Assembly: GCA_028564675.1 (NCBI GenBank)
Contig: JAOVVO010000130.1
Coordinates: 87,483-151,482, forward strand
Length of the DNA: 64,000 nt
From: Onchocerca lupi
Taxonomy: Eukaryota > Nematoda > Chromadorea > Rhabditida > Onchocercidae
Direction: 5' to 3'
Part shown: piece by piece, positions 13,201-23,879 of the stretch
Layout: each line of letters begins with the position of its first letter
Position numbering within the stretch: position 1 is the stretch's first letter
Notes under the pieces: generated by a model
Seen by the model: only the letters and a program-made list of their open reading frames with translations
Database searches by the model: none
What the model was told of the DNA's origin: nothing
Program-made: the position numbers and the translations under genes

Positions 13201-14169
13201 AGTTCTCTCTGCACCATTTCAGCCTTCCAGACAAAAGCGTTTAAAACATCCACAGCAGTTATGTAATCATTTTGCAATTCATCTTGAAAAAAGAAGAATC
13301 ACCAATTTTCTAAATGAATCAGTCAATGAAGCCAAGCTACCCTGAAAAATTATACATTATTTTCCGAAACTTTCAAGTGAATTACTCTGATCATTGTAGC
13401 TAGAAATACACTTTGAAAGTCAGATGTTATAAAAAAAAAAAAAAAAAAAAAAAAGGAAAAAAAAAACTTAAAACATATAAGCTCAAATACTTCTCAAAGC
13501 GGAATAGTATTCAAGATATTAATCGTCCATAAACTTCATTGAGAAGTTGCTTAAAATTCAAAAGAATCAGAACTGATTGGCACGCCGTGTAGTATAGCAG
13601 CATACTAGCATTTCAAACACATATCTTATATGAAACATTTTGAATTAATCAATTAAAGTTGATCAGATTTTAAGATAAAAATTAATAATTAAAATAAGTG
13701 CGATTTACTTCGCAATGCAAAAAAATCCAACGATAGAATACGCATCCTTTGTTGCAACACATCCGGATCATTGGTTTTAACTCTTGCATGAATATCATTG
13801 ATACGCTGTTGTCGTTTATTCTCATTTTCAGTGATCATTCGTTGATGAGTCGAAACTATACCCCATGGCTTCAAAATACTTCCAAATTACAGTCTTAGAA
13901 TATAAACTTAAATTGAAATTTTAAGAAATTTTCACAAAGATATAAAAAAAATTCATTGTTATCACGTATATAATTTTATCAGGATTAAATAGGACTTGAT
14001 GGATAACTATACGAATAACAATGAATGATAACTGCCTGGAATATGAGACCTTTTCGACGATAAATTTGTAAATTGTATGGATAACAGCTGTAATCCAGAC
14101 AAAAATTATAAGAAATCCGATAGATGTATATGGATGTATCTGAACGATACTCACCAAAAGATTTCCCAT
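10210..14169 (-). CDS. faah: Fatty acid amide hydrolase (amidase-signature serine hydrolase)
   Basis: Eleven exons (complement): 14050-14169, 13709-13868, 13074-13282, 12800-12996, 12145-12284, 11794-12049, 11476-11677, 11131-11271, 10813-10870, 10451-10609, 10210-10355. They encode 595 residues (human 579). FAAH hydrolyses N-acylethanolamines such as anandamide and other fatty amides on internal membranes. An N-terminal membrane segment lies at about residues 15-37. The amidase signature is intact: catalytic Lys159 in FSVKGN, Ser234 in TPGGSSGGE and nucleophile Ser258 in SDLAGSLRIP. The Lys-to-nucleophile distance (99) and Ser-to-Ser distance (24) equal those of mammalian K142/S217/S241. LLDFPAGVVP and AGLPVAVQVV near the C-terminus also match the family. 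All exon phases agree and there is no internal stop, so the gene looks functional. The start at 14169 puts the membrane helix at the N-terminus, as in the mammalian enzyme. Confidence 0.94.
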
Positions 14170-17100
14170 TTAGAATATAGTATTTCTTCAATAAACGAAC
14201 ACTTCCAAAGTCTGCAAAAAGAGAAGAAGAAAGGAAGAATTTTGATCGAGCAGTTTTTAAAGTTTCGAAAAAAAAAAAAAAACATAAATTGATCCAAATC
14301 ACGTATTCTTAGATTTTAGAAAAACCTGAAACGCCAGAGGCAACTTTAGAATCTTAATTGCGAGAAAAATTTTGGCTGAAAAGTAAAAACCGGCATGAAC
14401 AACATCACAGGGGGAAATAAATTATTTTGCGCGCGTTTCTGAAAAGTGTGGAAACATCATGCTGTCGAGATGTGAATTGTAAACTTGTCTTAGGCTTAAT
14501 TATCAAAAAGTTTTAATTGTCGAAAGTTACACTTCTTGCGCTTAATGTTGACAAAATTTTGATGTAAACAAATCAGATGAAAAGAAAAAAAAAGCCTTGT
14601 ATCCTTAATAATTCATGTAAGTGAAATTGTGTATTCCAATCCTATGAATGATAAGAAGAGTAAATTTCACACCTTTTCGAAAATTTACGTAAACCTAAAT
14701 TAGAACCTTATTTGATGCTCTATAAAGAACTAAATTTCAAAAGTTTAGATGAATTCTAGACTATTATCTCAGAATCAATCGTGATATTTTCGAAACTTCA
14801 AATTTTCACAGGAAAAAAAAATGGAAAAATTAAAAAAAAAACCTGGAAACTCCTTTTCATCTCAGAATACTTCTAGACTGCTTAATTGTCATAAATCTGA
14901 ATCATTCCAAATCCAGAAAAGAAGTTTTTTATTTTTTATTTTGTCACATCTTTTGGGTTTTGTTCGCAGAAATTTGATCATGATGAGATCAAGTTCCCAT
15001 AAAGAAAGTTGAAATGATAGATAAAAAATCATTCTGGATGAAAAAAACCTTAAATTATACCTTCACTGGAATTAGAACAGAATATATCTGATATCGAAAT
15101 TATCCTAAATTGAATTCACGGGATGAACCAAGATCCGAACTCGAAATTTGAAATTAAATTTGCTCTTCAAAGTCAAAATTAAGTTTGAAACATTTGGAAT
15201 TTAATTCCGAACAACTTTGCAACCTTCAACAATAATGATATAGATTTTGAAAACATTTTGCATAGTTTTAAACAAAATAAATTTCTGTTCTGCTTGAAAA
15301 TGCCGGTTGTTTTCCAAAGTATAATCTGGTGGATATGCCGCTATTATTTTGCAGACTGAGAGTGTTTCAAATTTGGTTTCAAATTTAAATCTCAAATTCG
15401 AAGTTATTTTCAAATCCGAAATTCAAATTTGGACCAATCTTACAAATTTGCTTTATTATAGTTGCGATATTGGTGTTAACAAATGACAGAATTGAAAATA
15501 GTGTGATTCTTTGATGTTTATTTTTTCAAAAATTTTAAAATTTAATCAAGTTAGAAAATGCATCACTTTTTTTTGCTTTTACAATTTATAATTAAATTTG
15601 CTTATTTTGAGGGAACTGATTTTCTGAACTATTTTCGGATGCTTTCTTCTTTAAATTTGTTGCTTTTTCATTTCGATGCTAATTCCTTCTAATATTTGAA
15701 ATAAAAATATCGAGCGATTTCTTAGAATTTGATAGGATGAAAAATTGAATTAGTAATTGATTTTCTGTTTATATCCGGTTTCCGATCCGGTTACCAAAAA
15801 ATAAAAAAAAAAAAAATTCAAGCATATTCTCATTTGTTCATTGGAATCTGTAGCTTGTGCTTCTTCATCTTACCACTCTCAATGTATTATAATTTTAAAA
15901 GCCATTAATCCCGAAATAGAAAGTTAAGCTTCATAGGAAATATCTAAAAACGATTTAGATTTTTATTCTTAAAAATAAATTTAAATTTGAATGTAACGAT
16001 TAACAAATATTAATGATAATGACAGGATTTGTTTCAAGCTGGTGTTATCAGAGAACAAAAGAGAACGGTGCGATGAAAATATCGGAAATTGAATTTATAA
16101 AAACGACTATTTCGAACACATCAATTTTGAAATGTGCTGACAATTTTAGGTCAAATGCCAATCGATAAAATAAGTTTTGTAAACGGATTTGAAGACAGAA
16201 ACGATCGTCGGTTGATTGGTCATCGCCGAACTACTACTACTACTCACTCAATCCACTATCATTTATAATTCTTCATTATTTCCTTTTTTTTTTCTGTAAT
16301 TAAAATTCCATATATCATTTATATCTTCTTTCTTTCTTTTCTCTCGCACTTCTCTCTTTCATTCTTATCAATCATATAATGTTAGATAATCATATCTTAT
16401 CATCGAACAACAATGTCCATCTATCTCATCAACGGATAAGTAATCATTTGCCTTTCTTGTCACAGTTGAAAAATTTTTTATTTATCTCAAAATAAATGGA
16501 TTAATGTGATAAAATGGTAAAATTCTTTTCTTCAATTCTTAATCTGCAGAAATTTTGAAATTGTTGTTATCATAGGCTGTAGATTTTTGCTAAAAATCGG
16601 ATCATTAACTACTATTTTCTTTTTTATCATAAGAAAAAAAATGATGATGGATTAGTTGTTGCTTTAATTAAAAACGATAAGTTTAGGGGTAATTTAAAAT
16701 TATGACCAATTTACTTTAACAATGACACTATCATTGCATAATCTAAACGGTACTTTGGAGTCGTACCGAAATTATCTGATTGCATCGAAACGAACTAAGC
16801 TAAATTAATTGAATCAAATTAATTTTTTGTGTTTTAATTGAATTAGATCAAATGAATTTCCAAGTATAAAGTATTGAATTAAACTTCATCGGATTCACTT
16901 TTTTTTTTTCTTTTTTTTAAAATCAGTTTGATCATAAAGCTATTTGATTAATTTTTACAAGGAAAATGTATTATAATTTCTTCGAAGTATATTCATAAAT
17001 CTAGTAACAAATCCTAATTCCCCGGCTTACGTTCCTATCCGTAAGTGATAAGAATCATTATCAAAAACTGTTTAGCAGAGAAATTACCTTTTTAAATTTA

Positions 17101-17632
17101 ATGCAATTCTCTGCAAAAAGCCAATAAATGATTTATATGGTGATGAAATTTAGGAAATATTTGAAAACAATTTTAAAAACATTAAGCTTAGCTAAATTAA
17201 TGTAGTGCTTTAAAGCTTAACAAAATTAGTAGCAGTTTTTAGGTTTCAATCATATTCCAACTACTATGACTCTCGAATGGTGTAAGATGAGTTGTTCAGT
17301 TAGAATTTCATTAAAAAATCTGAAAAAAAAAAAAGATAGAAAAAAAAATCAGTCCAAAATAATCAATAATGTTTAGATCATTTAAAGTGTTTTTTTTTTT
17401 TTCCAGAAATTTATTCATTCATCATTTAAATCTTTCTCTCTAAATTTCTTCAAACAAATCCCCTTTTTAGTTTTCTTTTTTTTTTTTTTTATTGTTATTG
17501 TTGTTTCTCTTTGCCTTTTTTTTTTTTTTTTTGTTGTGTATGTGTTCGTATAAAAATTACGGCCACTGTGTCAAAGGTATTGAAATAGTTTATTACAGAA
17601 ATTCGTCGTCGATGCTGTTGTGACCTACGACA
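14170..17632. other. Intergenic region: divergent promoters of FAAH and the polyglutamine gene
   Basis: The region is AT-rich and low in complexity, and I found no convincing coding exon on either strand. It should hold the promoters of FAAH (minus) and of the gene starting at 17633 (plus). Four WGATAR-type motifs cluster at about 16360-16440 and are listed separately. Confidence 0.5.
16360..16440. promoter_or_regulatory. Candidate GATA-factor site cluster
   Basis: TTATCA or AGATAA-type hexamers (the two strands of WGATAR) occur four times in about 80 bases, roughly 1.2 kb upstream of the polyglutamine exon. In nematodes such sites bind intestinal or hypodermal GATA factors. The motif is short and AT-rich, so some copies are expected by chance here. 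Confidence 0.3.
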
Positions 17633-17822
17633 ATGTTCCTCAACACTGTTTATTTCTATTCATTTCTGCTGATGACAATTGTTCTTATCAATACTAATAG
17701 TAGTTTTTCGGTACCAGCTGGACTACGTCCAGCTAAAAAAGTTGGTGATCCAAAAGAACAAATTGTGCCAGGAAAACAACAACAACAGCAACAACAACAA
17801 GAGCAGCAACAACAACAAGAGC

Positions 17823-17854
<32 letters not shown>

Positions 17855-18927
17855 GAGCAGCAACAACAACAACAACAAGAGCAGCAGCAACAACAACAAC
17901 AAATACAAGAACAACAGGAGCAACAACAACTGCAAGAAGGCGAAGAAACAGGAGAAGAGCATCGTCAGCAACAACAACAACATGTTATATCTTACTAATT
18001 TATCAGAGAGGTTTGATCAACGTTGCGTGGCGTGTTTCCAACGTAACGTGTATCCATTCATAGAATACGGCTTATAAGAATCTATTCAAAGTGTTTCATG
18101 TTCTTGTAACATCAGAAATCAAACAAAATTCATTTTCTAATTCTAAATTTCCAGTTTGCTGTTACACTTTGTTAAGCTATCATCACATTACCATATTATT
18201 ATACAAGCCATCTGATCATTCCTGAATAATTATCAGTTATCAGTAGTATTGAAATAAGTTTTAGTTTTATAGCAGATTTATTCTACATCGTTTATCGATT
18301 GATTGAGTGATTAGGATTACAGGATGAAGCACTGAACTTACCACTAACACCAAAAGTACCGCCGAATCTATCCATAAGATCACGGATGATGGCTGCACTA
18401 AGCTCATCAGTCGGTGAATCGAATAAGGAAAAGAATTCTACCAATGATGAGGTAATTTTTCAAAGATTTCTAGAAGCTGATAAAATTCAAAAAAAGTTTA
18501 TAGAGTCAAAGAATCTTTCAATGATTTCAAAGTTTTTAGCGGCTCCTCGGATAGTTCTTTTCTCAATGATTTTTATCATTCTTCTGCAATGATCACATGA
18601 CAAAAGCAATGATCTTTTGATAATAAAAATATACTGTAATCAATAAATTTAGATGGACAATTCTTCGAAACCGACGAATAGTCCTTCAAAACCACCAATA
18701 ATATTTCCAAAAAGTAACAAGAAAACAGTTCTGGGAAAAATAGCTCCATCGGAATCTTCAAAAGGAAATGTCCGTGTTATTGTAGCACCACCACCAGTAG
18801 GCTGTTAATAATTTGTTTATTTTCTAATTTAAGTTATAAAATTATTTCAAGTAAAAATTAGCAAATTGGATGGAAATGAGAAGTAATGAAGATATTGACA
18901 AAAAGAAATAAGGTCAAAAGTACTATA

Positions 18928-18960
<33 letters not shown>

Positions 18961-19854
18961 CAATTATTATTGTATTATCGCTATAATACTAATAATTATT
19001 ATTGATTATTATTATTTGTTATTATTTATTATTATTAATTATTATTACTTATCTCCGAAATGAGATTTACAATTCAGAAATTTTTCCGAAATTGGTAAAT
19101 TCCCAAAACTCGGGTTTTTAGGCCATTCGTTGACATTCGTATGGAATCTCTCTCTCTCTCTCCCTTTTTCTCTCTCTTTGAAAATTCAAATTTTGCTGTA
19201 GAAAATCATTCCTAATTTCGTTTGAAGTGTTTCTATTCAGACTAAATAATCCAAACGATAACTCTAAAAATTCAAACAAGAAGTTTAAAAATTACAAATA
19301 TAAGTATAATTCAGATTGAGCAATCGAAATTTTACATATTATAAAATCTATTTTCTTTTCTTTTTTTTTCCATCCTAGAATCTTGGAACGAACAATTTTG
19401 GTTTGAATACAGTTTTACAAACAAATTTGGTTGATTCACGAGGACGTATTATGAAAAATGTCAATTCGGTACCAATCAAAGTACCATCATCAGCAGAAAT
19501 GAGAAATGCTAGGACAAGGTTATTGATGGATTATCTTTTTTTTTTTTTTTTCATTTAATTTGACAAAATAATTACATAAGTTTGACTTTTTAAATATCCC
19601 ATTGATTAACTTTTAATTTTATTTGAAAGAACTTTGAGCATAATTTTTTTTTTTTTAAATTTAATATTTCCATTTTGAAACAAACTTTAAAAAGAACAAG
19701 TAATCAATAATCAATGATATGATTATCGAGCATTAATGAAAAATTTTTGATTAGAAATAAAAATATTGCTTTCAGACATACTGCACGACAAGTTGAAAGT
19801 GATGCAGATAAAGTAGTACCGATCAAATTTGGTTCAACTTCTAGACGGCGTTAA
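17633..19854 (+). CDS. Unrecognised gene: signal peptide + polyglutamine exon, then four exons with a basic C-terminus
   Basis: Proposed exons: 17633-17983, 18323-18451, 18653-18796, 19379-19518 and 19776-19854 (TAA), giving 280 residues. The four 3' exons share consistent phases and good acceptors, and I am fairly confident they form one gene. Joining them to the first exon is tentative because its donor (CAT|GTTATA) is weak, although the phase fits. If unspliced there, exon 1 alone encodes 121 residues, ending at 17998. Exon 1 encodes a likely signal peptide (MFLNTVYFYSFLLMTIVLIN...), a short VPAGLRPAKK segment, then Q/E-rich sequence from residue 49 to about 104. The 3' exons are rich in Pro, Ser, Asn and Lys (LPLTPKVPPN, SSKPTNSPSKPP, NLGTNNFGLN) and end in SRRR. 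I do not recognise a family and assign no function. If the parts are separate, the second gene may start at the ATG at 18386. Confidence 0.45.
17776..17937 (+). repeat. CAA/CAG trinucleotide tract encoding polyglutamine
   Basis: About 160 bases are almost entirely CAA with scattered CAG and GAG codons, encoding runs of 5 to 11 Gln separated by single Glu. The reverse strand reads as polyleucine and another frame as polyasparagine; both are shadows. Confidence 0.95.
18927..19050. repeat. (ATT)n trinucleotide-rich stretch
   Basis: Perfect and interrupted ATT repeats lie in the intron before the exon starting at 19379. A short TC-repeat follows at about 19151-19180. Confidence 0.85.
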
Positions 19855-19922
19855 ATCGAAATGTGCAAATTATCCAACTATTTCTATCATTTCTGTTTAT
19901 CGTTTATCTCTTCTTTTCCTAT

Positions 19923-19955
<33 letters not shown>

Positions 19956-20963
19956 AACGGCCTTATCAGTAAAAATGATAAAAAATAAGACAGGATAATA
20001 ATTTTCGAGCATTCATATCATTGCGATTGCGCTAATTATACTCATTTTATTTGGTGTATGGATGTTTTATTTGAAAAAAAAAAAAAAAAAAAAAAAGAGG
20101 ATTACTGATTAATTATTTGTTGCAACATAACTGTCAACTTTGCTTTCTAAAGAAATGCAAACTTTTCTTGCTGTTATCATTTCATTCATTTCAATGAATT
20201 GTTGATTGGTTATCGTTTCCAAGATTTCCTAGCAGTTGAAGATATATCAACCGAGATATTGTGATAAAAATGACATGATATGGAACGATACTATTTGCGC
20301 TGCTTAGAAATTAAAAACTTTCAATTAATTCATTACCTAAACAAGAGTAATCATTAATGATTCACAATGACCCCAATTTTTAGATTATTTCAATCAGTTC
20401 AGGAATGATTATATACTTATATCACATAAACTAATTATTAGTGTCACTATTGAAAATTAATAAGTTTTATTAAATAATATTGGAAATCATAATCGAGTGA
20501 AGTGAAAAAATCTGAAATAAGAAGAAAAATTTAAGGACAAAATTACAAAATCAATGTCAAAAATAAATTTCATCTCTGAAATTCAAAAGTGACGGTTTTA
20601 AATTTAATAACAATTTAAATGATCGATAACGCCCTGATTTCTATCATCAAATTAGTTTCATTTATCAATGAATATTTTGCAATAAAAGTAATGGTCAGTA
20701 TTAATTAGCAATGATCAATTGTGATTTCTTCAAGTAATTGATATTTCTCTCTTTGGTAAGAAGATTTTATGCTATCTATTTTGATTAGTTAAAATTTAAA
20801 TGAACATTTGCTTTTAAATAAGCATAATGTTTTTCAAAAATTTCGGTCATTTAATAATTAAAGAAAAATTGTCGTATTTAAAATTCCGAAAATAATCGCA
20901 AGGATATGACCATCAAATAATGTTTTATTTTACTGAATATTTTTTAAAAAAAAAAAAAAGCAT

Positions 20964-21062
20964 TTATCAAGATTGCTTATCTTATCAAATTGTTTATCAA
21001 AATTGCTGTGATACATTTTGCTTGATTATTTTATCAATCAAAATATTTGATTAAATTATCAA
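20964..21062. promoter_or_regulatory. Cluster of TTATCAA motifs (TGATAA on the other strand)
   Basis: Five copies of TTATCAA occur at 20964, 20982, 20994, 21031 and 21056, all in one orientation, with an extra TTATC at 20978. The motif matches the GATA-factor consensus. There is no nearby promoter, so an enhancer role is only a possibility. Confidence 0.3.
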
Positions 21063-21191
21063 ATAATATGAAAATTTTAACGAAAAAATAAAATTTATTG
21101 CGTTCATTTCATTTTTATATCGAAATGATGAAAAATTTTTCAATAAAATGATTCATTATCGACATCGACATTTTTGTGGGAGTAAAGTTGA

Positions 21192-21220
21192 CATCATCAT
21201 CATCATCATCATCATCATCA
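21192..21220. repeat. (CAT)n microsatellite
   Basis: An uninterrupted run of CAT/ATC units of about 29 bases, with no coding context. Confidence 0.9.
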
Positions 21221-23879
21221 GTAGCAATCATGATAGGAAAATTTTTCTTGAAAGCGATTGAAAAGCAAGAAATTTGATGTTTTAAGTTATATTTTATCTT
21301 ATTCTAAAAAGCAGTATATCCGGTTCCTTTTCGTTTCCTCAATGCAATTATGATTTATTGAAGTTATCAATCTTTAAACTTTCATTCATGTCATTGTTTG
21401 AAGATATTTTTCCATATTTTATCCATCTACATGGATAATATAAGCATGAAGTTGTACTAGGAAGCCGGAAGTGGGAAAGGGAAAAAATCGAAACTTTTTT
21501 TTCCATTTTTCTTATTTTTAGAACTAAGAATGGCGAAGATTATAATGAAATGTGTGACATTTCATTCCTTCTTTCAAGTAACCGCCGTTCATCTATCATG
21601 AAAACTTCCGGTTTTTCTAAGCCAAACATTTTTAGAATTCGTTCTCTTTTGCGTACTTATAATCGGTCAACATAAAATTTTACTCCTTTGTTTTTTTTTC
21701 ATTCTCATCAATCTGAGAAAAGAATAAATTCAAATATTATTATCAGAGTAATAAATAGATAAATGAGTAAATAAGTAAAAAGATAAATGAATAAACAAAT
21801 AAATAGATAAAGGAAAAAAAAAAAAAAAAACAGGATGATTCATCCAACTACCAAATTTTTTTCTGATAAGTTTTAAAGATATGAGAATCAGAAATTCCAA
21901 AAATGCCTCTTTGATTTATGGTACAAGATTATTTTAATAATATAAAATGTTTTCGGATGTTTATCTTGCAAATTCGGAAACATATACGGAGAGCCGAGGA
22001 AGCAATTTGATATTGGTGTAAAAATCGATAAAAAAACCAGATCCAAACAATAATATAAGCTTCTGTGAAATTTAAAAATTTATAAAAATGAATTCAATTT
22101 TCATATCTTGTAGCAATCGTTTCTTGGTGATAGATTAAAACTAAGATTCAGAATATGAATCTGTTACAACGAAAGATATGATAAGTGTGTAATTCACATT
22201 CAAACTTATTTATTATCATCTAAATAAGATAAACACCAATGAATAGTAATATTAACAGTAAAAATAGTAATAATAACAATAGTCAAAAATAATATTAGCG
22301 ATAAAATTAATAACAATGACATAATGATCGTTCGAAAGACCTTATTTGCGAATTTGTGGTTATTTCAAATTCCCTATCAAAATTTGCAATTTCAAATTAA
22401 AAATCAAATTAAATTATTTCTATTCTAACTTTGAATTCAGCTTTAATAACTTCTCATTTTAAGTTAAAATTTAATAAGAAAATCTTAATTGCATTGTTTC
22501 GAAAATTTGCTTTTATTTTTATCAATCATTTTTATCACTAATAATGTGTGTAAACAAAAATGTCCATATATAATTATAATATGACCGATGATCATTTATT
22601 CCATCATGAACTGAACGGTTCGACTAGATGATTCTGATAACTGGTAACAGTTCGATCACTTCAGATTTTTCGAATGTAAGATATCTTGTGATATCAACTG
22701 ATGATGAAAATAATTTTCTACATTTTATACATGTAAAAGTGAATTGATTCCCAGGAATTTTTAGGATTATTTGGGAGAATCTATTATAATTCAGTAAAAA
22801 AAGTATTTAAAATGTTAATTTTGAAATTCAAATTCAAGCGACTTTCGGACTTATTTTTGTTTCGAATCAGTTCAATAAAATATCATACTATCATCAAGTT
22901 ATGATAATTGATTTCAATTTAAGGATCAGCATGGCGAATATCTCTGTTTAGTATATCTTATTTAAATAGATTTGTATGATGTAATGTTCATTGATTCCAT
23001 GCTATGATAATATTCTGAGTTGACAAATAAGGACAAAAATAATGATTAATTACCAAAATATGAGAACTATCCAGCAATTTAATGGAACCTATTTCAGATA
23101 ATATCAGCTCAATTAGGCTTTTTTAATAAGTGTGCGATAGCTTCAGGTATTCCGTGAATTAGCTAAATGAAGATTTTTATAACAGTGAATTTCGAAATTT
23201 AATGAAATTTACAAGAAATGTTAATCCCACAAAATTTAAATTACCGCGAGGTAAGCAAAAATCCCTGAAGTAATACACATGGAATATATAAATATCAATA
23301 AATATTTCATTGCAAATGGAAAATGATTGAGATTGAAAAAAAAAAAATTATATTTGAAATTTCTAATATCAGCATTATCCACCTGAGAACACAGGAGAAT
23401 TTAAAATAAAGGTGATTTAAAAAGAATAAAGAGAGCTTTATTATTCATATTCATTATTCAGATGAAAAAAATTTTTAGATAGGTCAAGAATAATGTCCAA
23501 AAATGGAAATTATATAGCTTAGGCCAAGAGGCCAAGAGGCTGATAAACAGATCAAATGTACCTATAAGGCGATATTTGTCGAATACAATAATAATGCACA
23601 GATTTCACAACAAATGTAAATTTTAAAAATTTTGATAAAATAATTTTGCACGAAATAACTACCAATTCTTTTCTTCTTCCAACTACTTATCATTATTATC
23701 ATTACGCAAACCGTACTGTTTGTATGGTTTGAATTGAGATTTAATGAAACAATAAGCATTTATAGCTTATCCTGAAATTTAAGTGAAACAATAAGCTCAA
23801 TTTAGTGGAACAATAAACTCTTTGCCTATCTCTCTTTTTGTTAGTATTATTATCATTTCTATCCAAACAATTAATAGTA

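Larger units (their letters stand above)
19855..23879. other. 4-kb intergenic region between convergent genes
   Basis: This holds the 3' flanks of the plus-strand gene ending at 19854 and the minus-strand gene ending at 23880. It includes A-runs at 19924-19954 and about 20074-20096, a (CAT)n at 21192-21220 and a TTATCAA cluster near 20964-21062. Three degenerate copies of a GAAACAATAARC element lie at about 23742-23820. I saw no coding exon with credible splice sites. Confidence 0.55.

Noticed and set aside
17723..17983. Polyleucine frame (minus) and polyasparagine frame (plus) over the CAA tract
   Set aside because: Shadows of the polyglutamine frame, which alone has a signal peptide and start codon.
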